Source of the DNA: Galactobacter sp.
Lineage (GTDB): Bacteria > Actinomycetota > Actinomycetes > Actinomycetales > Micrococcaceae
Direction: 5' to 3'
NCBI GenBank assembly: GCA_022712075.1
Contig: JALAHE010000054.1
Span: 1-12,496, forward strand
Length of the DNA stretch: 12,496 nucleotides
The translations under genes were made by a program, and so were the position numbers. Of this stretch, positions 1 through 6,456 are shown piece by piece (position 1 is the stretch's first letter; every line of letters starts with the position of its first letter). Under the pieces are notes generated by a model, which was given only the letters and a program-made list of their open reading frames with translations, did no database searches and had not been told where the DNA came from.

Positions 1-1
1 C

Positions 2-1366
2 ACTTGGGCCGCCATCGTCTTGGTCGGCCTCACGGGCCAGCTCGCCTGGACCGTCGAGAACATGTATCTCAACGTGTTCCTCTACAACACGGTCACGGCC
101 TCCCCCACGGCCCTCGCGGGCATGGTCGCGGCCTCCGCGATCGCCGCGACCATCGCCACGCTCCTGCTCGGCACCGCGAGCGATCGCTGGGGCCGCCGCC
201 GCGAGCTCATCGCGATCGGCTACGTCCTGTGGGGCGCCGCGACCGCCGCCTTTGGGCTCATCGGCCTCGACGCCGTCCAGGCGGTGGTTGGCCCGGCGAG
301 CGCCGTGGCCGTCACGACCCTCGCGATCGTTGCCCTCGACTGCGTCATGTCCTTCCTCGGCGCGGGCGCCAACGACGCCGCGTTCACCGCCTGGGTCACC
401 GACGTGACGCAGCCGAGCAACCGCGGGCGCGTGGATGGAGTCCTCGCGATCATGCCGCTGCTGGCCATGCTGCTCGTCTTCGGTGCCCTCGACCCGCTCA
501 CCCAAGCTGGGCGGTGGGGCCTGTTCTTCGGGATCATCGGCGCCGTCACGGCGCTCGTCGGCCTGCTCGCGCTCGTCCTCGTGCGCGACGCGGCGCCCGG
601 GCCCCGCCCGGGCGACGCCGCGACACCCGCCCGGCCCACCGCCGTCGAGCCCTTCCTGCGCACCATGGTGGCGCTCCTGCGCCCCTCCGCGATCCGCCAA
701 CGCCCGGGCCTCTACACGGCCCTCGCCGCGTGGAGCCTGCTGGGGATCGCCACCCAGGTCTTCCTTCCGTACCTGATCATCTACGTCCAGCGCTTCCTGC
801 ACATCGACGCCTACGCCGCGGTGCTCGGTGCCGTGCTCCTGACCGCCTCCGTGGTGAGCGTGATCGGCGGGCGCTTCATCGACCGCATCGGCAAGGTGCG
901 TGCGCTCCCGCCGGCCCTGCTGATCTTCGCGCTCGGCCTCACCATGATGTTCGTGGTCCGCGACCTGCTCCCCGTCATCGGTGCAGGCATCGTCATGATG
1001 AGCGGCCTCATGCTCGCCACCACGGCCGCCTCGGCGATCGTGCGCGACCACACGCCGCCCTCCCAGGCCGGCGCCCTGCAGGGGCCGCGCATGATCCTCG
1101 TGGTCCTGATCCCCATGGTCGTTGGCCCCTTCCTTGGCGCCGCCGTCATCGTCGGCGCCAACGAGACGTACAGCGACCTGGGCCAGCTCAAGCAGGTGCC
1201 CACGCCGTGGATCTTCCTCGTCGCCGCGGCCGTCGCGCTGCTCGCCTTGATCCCGGCGCGCGCCATGAGGCGCCTTCCAGCGCCGGAACTGCACGACGGC
1301 GCGGTGCCCGGCTCCCAGCCCGGCGTCGCCGGGGCGGACGCCCCCACCCGGGACGGCGCGGCGTGA
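2..1366 (+). CDS. MFS transporter, SLC45/sugar-like (5' end missing)
   Basis: Major facilitator superfamily permease, probably importing a glycoside. The frame is open from base 2, already inside the first membrane helix (TWAAIVLVGLTGQLAWTVEN), so the true start lies before the window; the TTG at 20 is not a credible start. The 454 visible residues contain about 12 hydrophobic segments in two halves. The motif-A loop GTASDRWGRRRE follows the second helix, and a second-half counterpart (GGRFIDRIGKVRA) lies near residue 295. The GQLAWTVENMYLN stretch resembles actinobacterial MFS proteins related to the SLC45 sugar transporters; this is recalled family knowledge, not a search. The stop overlaps the GTG start of the glycoside hydrolase gene by 4 bp, so the two are almost certainly co-transcribed and translationally coupled. 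The substrate is inferred only from that partner. Confidence 0.93.
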   Translation, partial: TWAAIVLVGLTGQLAWTVENMYLNVFLYNTVTASPTALAGMVAASAIAATIATLLLGTASDRWGRRRELIAIGYVLWGAATAAFGLIGLDAVQAVVGPASAVAVTTLAIVALDCVMSFLGAGANDAAFTAWVTDVTQPSNRGRVDGVLAIMPLLAMLLVFGALDPLTQAGRWGLFFGIIGAVTALVGLLALVLVRDAAPGPRPGDAATPARPTAVEPFLRTMVALLRPSAIRQRPGLYTALAAWSLLGIATQVFLPYLIIYVQRFLHIDAYAAVLGAVLLTASVVSVIGGRFIDRIGKVRALPPALLIFALGLTMMFVVRDLLPVIGAGIVMMSGLMLATTAASAIVRDHTPPSQAGALQGPRMILVVLIPMVVGPFLGAAVIVGANETYSDLGQLKQVPTPWIFLVAAAVALLALIPARAMRRLPAPELHDGAVPGSQPGVAGADAPTRDGAA

Positions 1367-3210
1367 GCGCGCTACTGACCCCGTGGGGCGAGGCGTTGGA
1401 CCCCGGGAATCTCTTCCCCGAGTACCCGCGGCCCCAGCTGGTCCGCGAGCGCTGGCTCAACCTCAACGGCGCGTGGGACGTGGCCTTCACCCCGGCGCCC
1501 GGCGCCGACGCAGACGACCCCGCCTGGCCCGGGGCGGCACCGGCCGCCTGGGACGGCAGCATCCTCGTGCCCTTCTCCCCCGAGACGCCGCTCTCCGGGG
1601 TGGGCCGCCGGCTCGAGCCGCACGAGACGCTGTGGTACCGCCGCACGGTGGAGCTGCCCGAGGACTGGTGCCGGGACGAGAACGAGCCGGAGGAGCTGCT
1701 CCTGCACTTCGGCGCCGTTGACCAGAGCTGCGTGATCTTCGTGGACGGGGTCGAGGCCGGCCGCCACACTGGCGGCTTCACGCCCTTCGCCGTGACCGTC
1801 CCGCGGGCTGCGGCCGAGGCCGGGCGCTTCGAGCTCATCGTGGCCGTGCGCGATGTCAGCGATACCTCGCACCACTCGCGCGGCAAGCAGCGCCTGCGCT
1901 CCGGAGGCATCTGGTATTCGGCGCAATCCGGCATCTGGCAGAGCGTCTGGCTCGAACCGGTGCCCGTGGCCGGCGTCCGCTGGCTCACGCTTACGCCGAG
2001 GCTCGACGTCTGGCCCGACGGCGCGCTCATCGCCGCAGCGCTCGAGGTCACGGTCCACGGGGCGACCGACGGTTCCCCGGGCGCGCCCGAGGCGCGCACC
2101 GCCCAGGTGACGCTGAGCGGCGAAGGCGCCCGGGGCGTCGTCGTGCGGGTGCCCCTCAACCGCCCCGCCCTCATCCCCGTGCCGGAGCCGCGCCTGTGGT
2201 CGCCCGAGGATCCCTTCCTCTACGACGTGGAGGTCGCGCTGGGTCCGGAGACCGTGCGCTCCTACGCCGGCCTGCGCAGCTTCGGGACCGCCCCGGACGA
2301 GGCGGGCACGCCGCGGTTGCTGCTCAACGGGCGGCCCTACTTCGCGGCGGGGCTGCTGGATCAGGGGTACTGGTCCGACGGCTGGCTGACCGCGCCGAGC
2401 GACGAGGCGCTGCTCGCCGACGTGCGGCTGGCGAAGGACCTCGGCTTCACGATGCTGCGCAAGCACATCAAGCTCGAGCCGCTGCGCTGGTACCACCACT
2501 GCGACCGCCTCGGCATGCTCGTGTGGCAGGACATGGTCAACGGAGGGCGCAGCTATCGGCCCTACATCATCACGACGCCGGCGTACCTGCCGCTGCGGCT
2601 CGCCGACACGGGCGAGCGCGGCCACCGGCGCTTCGGTCGGCAGGACGAGGCCGGGCGCGAGCAGTACGGGCTGGAGCTGCGCGAGACGATCGAGGCGCTG
2701 CGCAATGTCACCTCGCTCGCCGCGTGGGTGCCGTTCAACGAGGGCTGGGGGCAGTTCGACGCCGCGGAGACCGCCGAGGCCGTGCGTGGGCTCGATCCGA
2801 CGCGGGTCATCGACCACGCCTCGGGCTGGCACGACCAGGGCGGCGGCGACGTGCGCAGCCTGCACATCTACTTCCGGCCCTTCAGGTGGCGGCGCTCCTA
2901 CGCCGACGGGCGGCGGCCCGTGGTGCTGTCCGAATACGGCGGGTACAGCGTGCGGGTTAAGGGGCACGTCACCACGCCCAAGCGCTTTGGATACAAGCGC
3001 TTCAGCTCGCTCGCGGCGTTCCAGCGGGCGTTCCTCGAGCTACACACGTGGCAGATCGCGCCGGCGATCCGTGCCGGGTTGAGCGCCACCGTCTACACGC
3101 AGCTCTCCGACGTGGAGGACGAGGACAACGGCCTCATCACCTACGACCGCCGCGTGCTCAAGGCGGATCCGGACGCGGTGCGCGCGGTGATCGGCGGGCT
3201 GGGGCGGTAG
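1363..3210 (+). CDS. Glycoside hydrolase family 2 (beta-galactosidase/beta-glucuronidase superfamily)
   Basis: A 615-residue retaining glycosidase. It starts at the GTG overlapping the upstream stop (GTGA); no strong Shine-Dalgarno is seen, fitting re-initiation. The open frame continues far upstream, but that part is the out-of-frame shadow of the MFS gene. Domains: N-terminal sugar-binding jelly roll (about 20-190, beginning YPRPQLVRERWLNLNGAWD), an Ig-like sandwich (about 200-295) and a TIM barrel from about 315 (LLLNGRPYFAAG). The acid/base is probably Glu460 in VPFNEGWGQFD, with the GH2-type Asn-Glu pair; the nucleophile is probably Glu524 in VVLSEYGGYS. No signal peptide is seen, so it is cytoplasmic, which fits hydrolysis after uptake by the coupled MFS protein. 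Its length suits compact GH2 enzymes rather than LacZ (about 1000 residues). Family is certain; sugar specificity (galactoside, glucuronide, mannoside or other) cannot be read. Confidence 0.95.
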   Translation: MSALLTPWGEALDPGNLFPEYPRPQLVRERWLNLNGAWDVAFTPAPGADADDPAWPGAAPAAWDGSILVPFSPETPLSGVGRRLEPHETLWYRRTVELPEDWCRDENEPEELLLHFGAVDQSCVIFVDGVEAGRHTGGFTPFAVTVPRAAAEAGRFELIVAVRDVSDTSHHSRGKQRLRSGGIWYSAQSGIWQSVWLEPVPVAGVRWLTLTPRLDVWPDGALIAAALEVTVHGATDGSPGAPEARTAQVTLSGEGARGVVVRVPLNRPALIPVPEPRLWSPEDPFLYDVEVALGPETVRSYAGLRSFGTAPDEAGTPRLLLNGRPYFAAGLLDQGYWSDGWLTAPSDEALLADVRLAKDLGFTMLRKHIKLEPLRWYHHCDRLGMLVWQDMVNGGRSYRPYIITTPAYLPLRLADTGERGHRRFGRQDEAGREQYGLELRETIEALRNVTSLAAWVPFNEGWGQFDAAETAEAVRGLDPTRVIDHASGWHDQGGGDVRSLHIYFRPFRWRRSYADGRRPVVLSEYGGYSVRVKGHVTTPKRFGYKRFSSLAAFQRAFLELHTWQIAPAIRAGLSATVYTQLSDVEDEDNGLITYDRRVLKADPDAVRAVIGGLGR

Positions 3211-3234
3211 GCCGCGGTCCGGGTTGGCGCGGCC
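3210..3234 (+). terminator. Possible GC-rich terminator hairpin after the GH2 gene
   Basis: A perfect 7-bp stem, GGCCGCG (3210-3216) with CGCGGCC (3228-3234), encloses an 11-base loop and begins at the last base of the GH2 stop codon. No T-run follows, so it would be at best an imperfect or Rho-assisted terminator. Such stems arise easily by chance at this base composition. Confidence 0.35.
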
Positions 3235-3309
3235 GACTGAGGCGGCCAAAGCCTGCGGCGGAATCCCGCCAGCGCCCGGCGGCCCGCGGCGTCAGGCTGG
3301 AGGGTGAAC

Positions 3310-3330
3310 CGGCCGCGGCCAGCGCGGCCG
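3310..3330 (+). other. Hairpin just upstream of the EamA ribosome binding site
   Basis: A perfect 8-bp inverted repeat, CGGCCGCG-N5-CGCGGCCG, ends 6 bases before the GAGGAA ribosome binding site (3337-3342) of the EamA gene. It may be the end of upstream transcription, a 5'-UTR structure affecting translation, or chance in GC-rich DNA. The rest of the 142-bp gap between GH2 and EamA (3211-3352) shows no coding potential and no clear promoter. Confidence 0.35.
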
Positions 3331-3352
3331 TCCAGCGAGGAACCGTGTCACC

Positions 3353-4306
3353 ATGCGCCGCATCCTTCCCCAGTATCTCCTCCTGGCCCTCACGTGGGGC
3401 TCGAGCTTCTTCTTTGTCCACCTCGCGCTGGGCGGGTTGAGCCCGGCGCAGGTGGTGCTGGCCAGGCTGGTCCTCGGGGCCGTCGCCCTCCTGCTCCTGT
3501 GCGCCCTCACGCGGCAGCGGCTCCCGCGCCCGGGCCGGGCGTGGGGCCACCTGCTGGTCGTGGCCCTGTTCCTGTGCGTGCTCCCCTTCCTGCTCTTCGC
3601 GTGGGCCCAGCAATGGCTCCCCTCGAGCGTGGCGAGCATCCTCAACGCGACCACCCCGCTCATGACCACCCTGGTCACGCTCATGGCGCTGCGCACCGAG
3701 CGCCCGGGCGCAGCGCAGCTGGGCGGGCTGCTCCTTGGCTTTGCTGGCGTGGCGCTGGTCCTGGCTCCGTGGCAGGGCTCCGGCGGCACACATCCCGGCG
3801 CCGCCCTCGCCTGCCTCGCGGCGACCGCCAGCTACGGGGTCGGCATGGTCTACTTGCGGCGCTTCGTGAGCCCACTCGGCCTGCGCCCCCTGCCCACCGC
3901 CGCCGTACAGGTGAGCCTCGCGGCCGCGCTGCTCCTGCTCGCGAGCCCCGTGCTCGCGCGGGGCCCCGTGACGCTCACGGCCGGCGTCGTGCTCTCGGCC
4001 CTGGCGCTCGGCGTCCTGGGCACGGGGCTCGCGTACGCGTGGAACGCGGCCATCGTGGCCGCCTGGGGCGCCACGGCGGCCTCCACCGTGACCTACGCTG
4101 CTCCGCTGGTCGGTGTCGCTCTCGGAGTGCTCGTCCTGCACGAGCCCCTGGGATGGCATCAGCCGCTCGGCGCGCTCGTCGTCATCGCCGGCATCCTCGT
4201 GAGCCAAGGGCGCTCCCTGCGCCCCCGGCGGGCCGGGCAAGCCCCGGGCACCCAGGAAACGCCTCGAGCCCTCCCCGGCCACGCGCCGTCGGGCACGAGG
4301 CACTAG
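3353..4306 (+). CDS. EamA/DMT family transporter (RhaT/YdcZ-type exporter)
   Basis: A 317-residue inner-membrane protein of the drug/metabolite transporter superfamily, which export amino acids, metabolites or toxic compounds. ATG at 3353 is preceded by GAGGAA (3337-3342) at a workable distance. Residue 1 leads straight into helix 1 with the family signature LLALTWGSSFFFVHLAL. Two EamA repeats of about five helices each are visible: roughly 8-135 (ending GLLLGFAGVALVL) and 145-285 (ending GALVVIAGILVSQG), giving 10 helices. The hydrophilic tail after about 288 (RPRRAGQAPGTQETPRAL...) is unusual, and its last part is encoded by a copy of the dispersed repeat at 4274-4294. The stop lies 3 bp from the stop of the convergent LysR gene. 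Substrate is unknown; it may be a standalone gene or follow GH2 in a transcript. Confidence 0.94.
   Translation: MRRILPQYLLLALTWGSSFFFVHLALGGLSPAQVVLARLVLGAVALLLLCALTRQRLPRPGRAWGHLLVVALFLCVLPFLLFAWAQQWLPSSVASILNATTPLMTTLVTLMALRTERPGAAQLGGLLLGFAGVALVLAPWQGSGGTHPGAALACLAATASYGVGMVYLRRFVSPLGLRPLPTAAVQVSLAAALLLLASPVLARGPVTLTAGVVLSALALGVLGTGLAYAWNAAIVAAWGATAASTVTYAAPLVGVALGVLVLHEPLGWHQPLGALVVIAGILVSQGRSLRPRRAGQAPGTQETPRALPGHAPSGTRH
4274..4294. repeat. Dispersed short repeat, copy inside the EamA 3' end
   Basis: These 21 bases match 7854-7874 exactly and 7925-7945 at 19 of 21 positions. Outer bases CCCGGC and GTCGGG can pair (one G-U) around an 8-base loop. This copy is translated as part of the EamA C-terminus (around PGHAPSG), 9 bases before its stop codon. 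Its placement between two convergent genes could let it act as a weak terminator for the LysR transcript; that is inference. Confidence 0.6.
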
Positions 4307-4312
4307 GCACTA
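4299..4312. repeat. 7-bp tandem duplication spanning the convergent stop codons
   Basis: GGCACTA is present twice in tandem (4299-4305, 4306-4312). The plus-strand TAG of the EamA gene (4304-4306) uses the first copy's end, and the LysR stop codon is the complement of the CTA at the end of the second copy (4310-4312). It leaves only 3 bp between the genes and no space for a separate terminator. Confidence 0.7.
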
Positions 4313-5176
4313 GGAGGCCGCGAGCGCCTCGACAAAGCGCGCGGCGAGCGCGGAGGACTTGGCCCCGCGCGCCGCGACGAGCCGCGTGAGCGGGGAGGCG
4401 GCCAGGGGGCGCGCCACCACGCCGGGCAGCAGCGCGTCCGCGACGGAGGCCGGCAGCACCGACGCCCCCACTCCCGCGGCGACGAGGCCCAGCACCGTCT
4501 CCTGATGCACCGCCTGCTGCACCACGTTGAGCCGGGGCCCGCCCTCGAAGGCCTCCAGCACGCGCGCCACGTAGCCGGGCATGAGCGGATACGAGAACAG
4601 GATCAACGGGTGCAACGCCAGCTCGGCGGCGCGCACCTCACCCCCACCGGCCAGGGGATGATCGGCGGGCAGCACGGCGACCATGCGCTCCTGAACGAGC
4701 GGCGTGAGCTCCAGGCCCGGGACCCGCTCGGGGTCGCGCAGGATGCCCACGTCGATCCGCCCCTCGAGCAGCGCCTCGACCTGCTCGCCGCTCGCGGCCG
4801 GGACCAGCTCGAGCTCCACGCGAGGGTTGTCGGCCCGGAACTGACGCACGCCGTGGGGCAGCAGGGCGTAGCTCGCGGAGGACACGAAGCCCACGCGCAG
4901 GCGCCCCACCCGGCCGTCCGAGGCGTCGGCGGCGTCCTGCTTGGCCGCCTGCACGTCCGCCACGATCCGTTCCGAGCGCTCGCGGAAGCGTTCGCCGGCG
5001 TCCGTGAGCTGCACGCGCCGCGTGGTGCGTTCGAAGAGCCGGACGCCGAGCTCCTCCTCCAGCTTGCGTATGGCCACCGTGAGCGGCGGCTGCGTCATGT
5101 GCAGGCGCTCGGCCGCGCGGGCAAAGTTCAGCTCCTCCGCCACGGCGAGGAAGTACTTCAGCTGGCGCAGCTCCAC
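4310..5176 (-). CDS. LysR-type transcriptional regulator
   Basis: A 288-residue LysR-family regulator. The winged helix-turn-helix occupies about residues 1-60 (MELRQLKYFLAVAEELNFAR, then RAAERLHMTQPPLTVAIRKLEEELG and LFERTTRRVQLTDAGE), followed by a linker helix and a substrate-binding domain of two alpha/beta lobes (about 90-288, beginning LRVGFVSSASYALLP). I chose the GTG at 5176: AAAGG lies 6 bases upstream, and the protein then begins in the classic MELRQL form. The ATG at 5182 abuts the AAAGG, leaving no spacing; longer forms read through promoter DNA. The gene is divergent from the flavin oxidase gene across 134 bp, the usual arrangement for a LysR protein activating its neighbour and repressing itself, with an effector probably related to the oxidase or carbamoylase substrate. 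Effector identity is unknown. Confidence 0.95.
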   Translation of the reverse strand: MELRQLKYFLAVAEELNFARAAERLHMTQPPLTVAIRKLEEELGVRLFERTTRRVQLTDAGERFRERSERIVADVQAAKQDAADASDGRVGRLRVGFVSSASYALLPHGVRQFRADNPRVELELVPAASGEQVEALLEGRIDVGILRDPERVPGLELTPLVQERMVAVLPADHPLAGGGEVRAAELALHPLILFSYPLMPGYVARVLEAFEGGPRLNVVQQAVHQETVLGLVAAGVGASVLPASVADALLPGVVARPLAASPLTRLVAARGAKSSALAARFVEALAAS

Positions 5177-5182
5177 GGCCAT

Positions 5183-5222
5183 CCTTTCATCACACATTAA
5201 TAATGTTAAGAAAAATGATAGT
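5183..5222. promoter_or_regulatory. AT-rich divergent promoter/operator of LysR and the oxidase operon
   Basis: A sharp AT-rich island in otherwise very GC-rich DNA, between the LysR and oxidase starts. It contains a perfect 13-bp palindrome, ACATTA-A-TAATGT (5194-5206), with A/T-rich flanks suited to LysR-type sites (T-N11-A class), and a TGATAG on the plus strand at 5215-5220 that could serve as a -10 element. TATCAT on the minus strand is the same bases read the other way. Exact -35/-10 assignment is not secure. The likely binder is the divergent LysR protein. Confidence 0.6.
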
Positions 5223-5265
5223 GGACACCAATGGATGGGGGAAGCGAGACTCGAGGCATCGCTTG

Positions 5266-5298
5266 CCGCAGAACCACCGCAGCGCCACCGCAGAACCC
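5266..5298 (+). repeat. Threefold 11-bp tandem repeat in the oxidase leader
   Basis: Three consecutive 11-bp units: CCGCAGAACCA (5266-5276), CCGCAGCGCCA (5277-5287) and CCGCAGAACCC (5288-5298). They end exactly where the AAGGAG ribosome binding site (5299-5304) begins. Units 1 and 3 differ at one position and unit 2 differs from unit 1 at two. The period equals about one helical turn, so the CCGCAG boxes face the same side of DNA. Function unknown: a protein site, a leader RNA element or a replication-slippage product. Confidence 0.7.
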
Positions 5299-5310
5299 AA
5301 GGAGCATCCA

Positions 5311-6456
5311 ATGGAAACCGCCTCGCACGTCGTCATCGGAGCGGGCCTCATCGGCGCCTCGACCGCCTGGCACCTCGCCGAGCGCGGACACGACGTCGTC
5401 CTCTTGGAGCGAGACGTCCCCGCCTCCGAGTTCGGCAGCTCGCACGGCTCGGCCCGCATCTTCCGCTACGCCTACCCCAACCCCTTCTACGCGCAGCTCG
5501 TGGTGGACTCCGAGCCGCACTGGGCGCGCCTCTCCGAGCTCGCCGGGGTGGAGCTCATCACGCGCTGCGGCGCCCTTGACCACGGCGAGGACCGCAACCC
5601 AGCCCTCCTCGCCGACGTCCTGACCCAGGTGGGCGTGGAACACGAGCTGCTCTCCGCCGAGGAGGCCTCCGCGCGCTTCCCTCAGTTCGCCTTCGAGACC
5701 GACGTGCTCTGGCAGCCCACCGCCGGCGTCCTCGACGCCCAGACCACGGTGCAGACCATGGTCGCGGCCGCCCCGGCGGCCGGCGCCCGGGTGCACACTG
5801 GCTGGGAGGTGAGCTCCGTCGTCGAGCAGGAGGACGGCCTGCTCATCACGGCCACCGACGGCCGCGAGCTCCTCGCCGGCCACGCGACCGTTGCCGCGGG
5901 CGGCTTCCTCCCGTGGCTCCTGCCGCGACTGCCGCTCTCCGAGGCCTTCCGCGCAGCGCTGCCGGAGTTCGAGGTGACCCAGGAGAACGCGTTCCACTTC
6001 CCCTTCGGCGATGACTTCCCGGCCGAGAGCTGGCCCACGGTCATCCATAAGATCGAGGGCTGGAACTCCTACGCCCTCCCCGGCGGCCGCGACGCCGGCT
6101 TCCGCGGCCTCAAACTTGCCGAGTACCACGCCGGCCGCGCGCTCCCCTCGGCGAAGGACCAGGACGGGGTCATCCCCGCCGAGGTGCGCGAGCGCATCGT
6201 CGCCCAGGTCGCCGCGCTCTACCCGGGCCTCGTCCCCGAGCCCTACGCCGAGACCACGTGCCTGTTCACCATGGCGCCCACCGAGGACTTCCTCCTGGAG
6301 CGCGAGGGCCGCATCACGCTCTTCTCCGCCTGCTCCGGGCACGGCGCCAAGTTCGCGCCGCTCATGGGCGTCTTCGGCGCCGACGTCGCCACGGGCGCCG
6401 CCGAGGCGCCGGCGCCCTTCCGCCTGGGCGCGGCTGACTCGGCGAACGCCAAGTGA
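5311..6456 (+). CDS. Monomeric sarcosine oxidase-family FAD-dependent oxidoreductase (SolA/MSOX type)
   Basis: A 381-residue flavoenzyme that oxidises secondary amino acids such as sarcosine or N-methyl amino acids, yielding the primary amino acid, formaldehyde and hydrogen peroxide. ATG at 5311 has an ideal AAGGAG six bases upstream. The FAD Rossmann motif is GAGLIG (10-15). Residues matching those known in Bacillus monomeric sarcosine oxidase are present: His45, Arg49 and Arg52 in SSHGSARIFRY; Lys268 (GLKLAEYH), the likely oxygen-activating lysine; Cys317 (TTCLFTMAPTEDF), the covalent 8-alpha-cysteinyl FAD site; and Lys347 (GHGAKFAP), a carboxylate-binding residue. This argues against DadA- or ThiO-type oxidases. 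The protein is cytoplasmic. It is co-transcribed with the following zinc hydrolase (GTGA overlap) and probably controlled by the divergent LysR protein. Exact substrate is uncertain: sarcosine, N-methyltryptophan, pipecolate or similar. Confidence 0.93.
   Translation: METASHVVIGAGLIGASTAWHLAERGHDVVLLERDVPASEFGSSHGSARIFRYAYPNPFYAQLVVDSEPHWARLSELAGVELITRCGALDHGEDRNPALLADVLTQVGVEHELLSAEEASARFPQFAFETDVLWQPTAGVLDAQTTVQTMVAAAPAAGARVHTGWEVSSVVEQEDGLLITATDGRELLAGHATVAAGGFLPWLLPRLPLSEAFRAALPEFEVTQENAFHFPFGDDFPAESWPTVIHKIEGWNSYALPGGRDAGFRGLKLAEYHAGRALPSAKDQDGVIPAEVRERIVAQVAALYPGLVPEPYAETTCLFTMAPTEDFLLEREGRITLFSACSGHGAKFAPLMGVFGADVATGAAEAPAPFRLGAADSANAK

Noticed and set aside
4..1362. Long open frame leading in phase into the GH2 gene
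   Set aside because: It is the out-of-frame shadow of the MFS gene: Arg/His/Pro-rich, no domain signature, and the GH2 homology begins exactly at the GTG at 1363.
1372..2967. 531-codon antisense open frame opposite GH2
   Set aside because: GC-rich coding DNA leaves long antisense frames open. Its composition is Arg/Pro/Val-rich without motifs, while the sense strand encodes a complete GH2 enzyme.
5203..5310. Upstream in-frame extension of the oxidase
   Set aside because: It would place promoter and 11-bp repeat DNA in the protein; the ATG at 5311 has an ideal ribosome site and begins directly with the FAD-binding strand.
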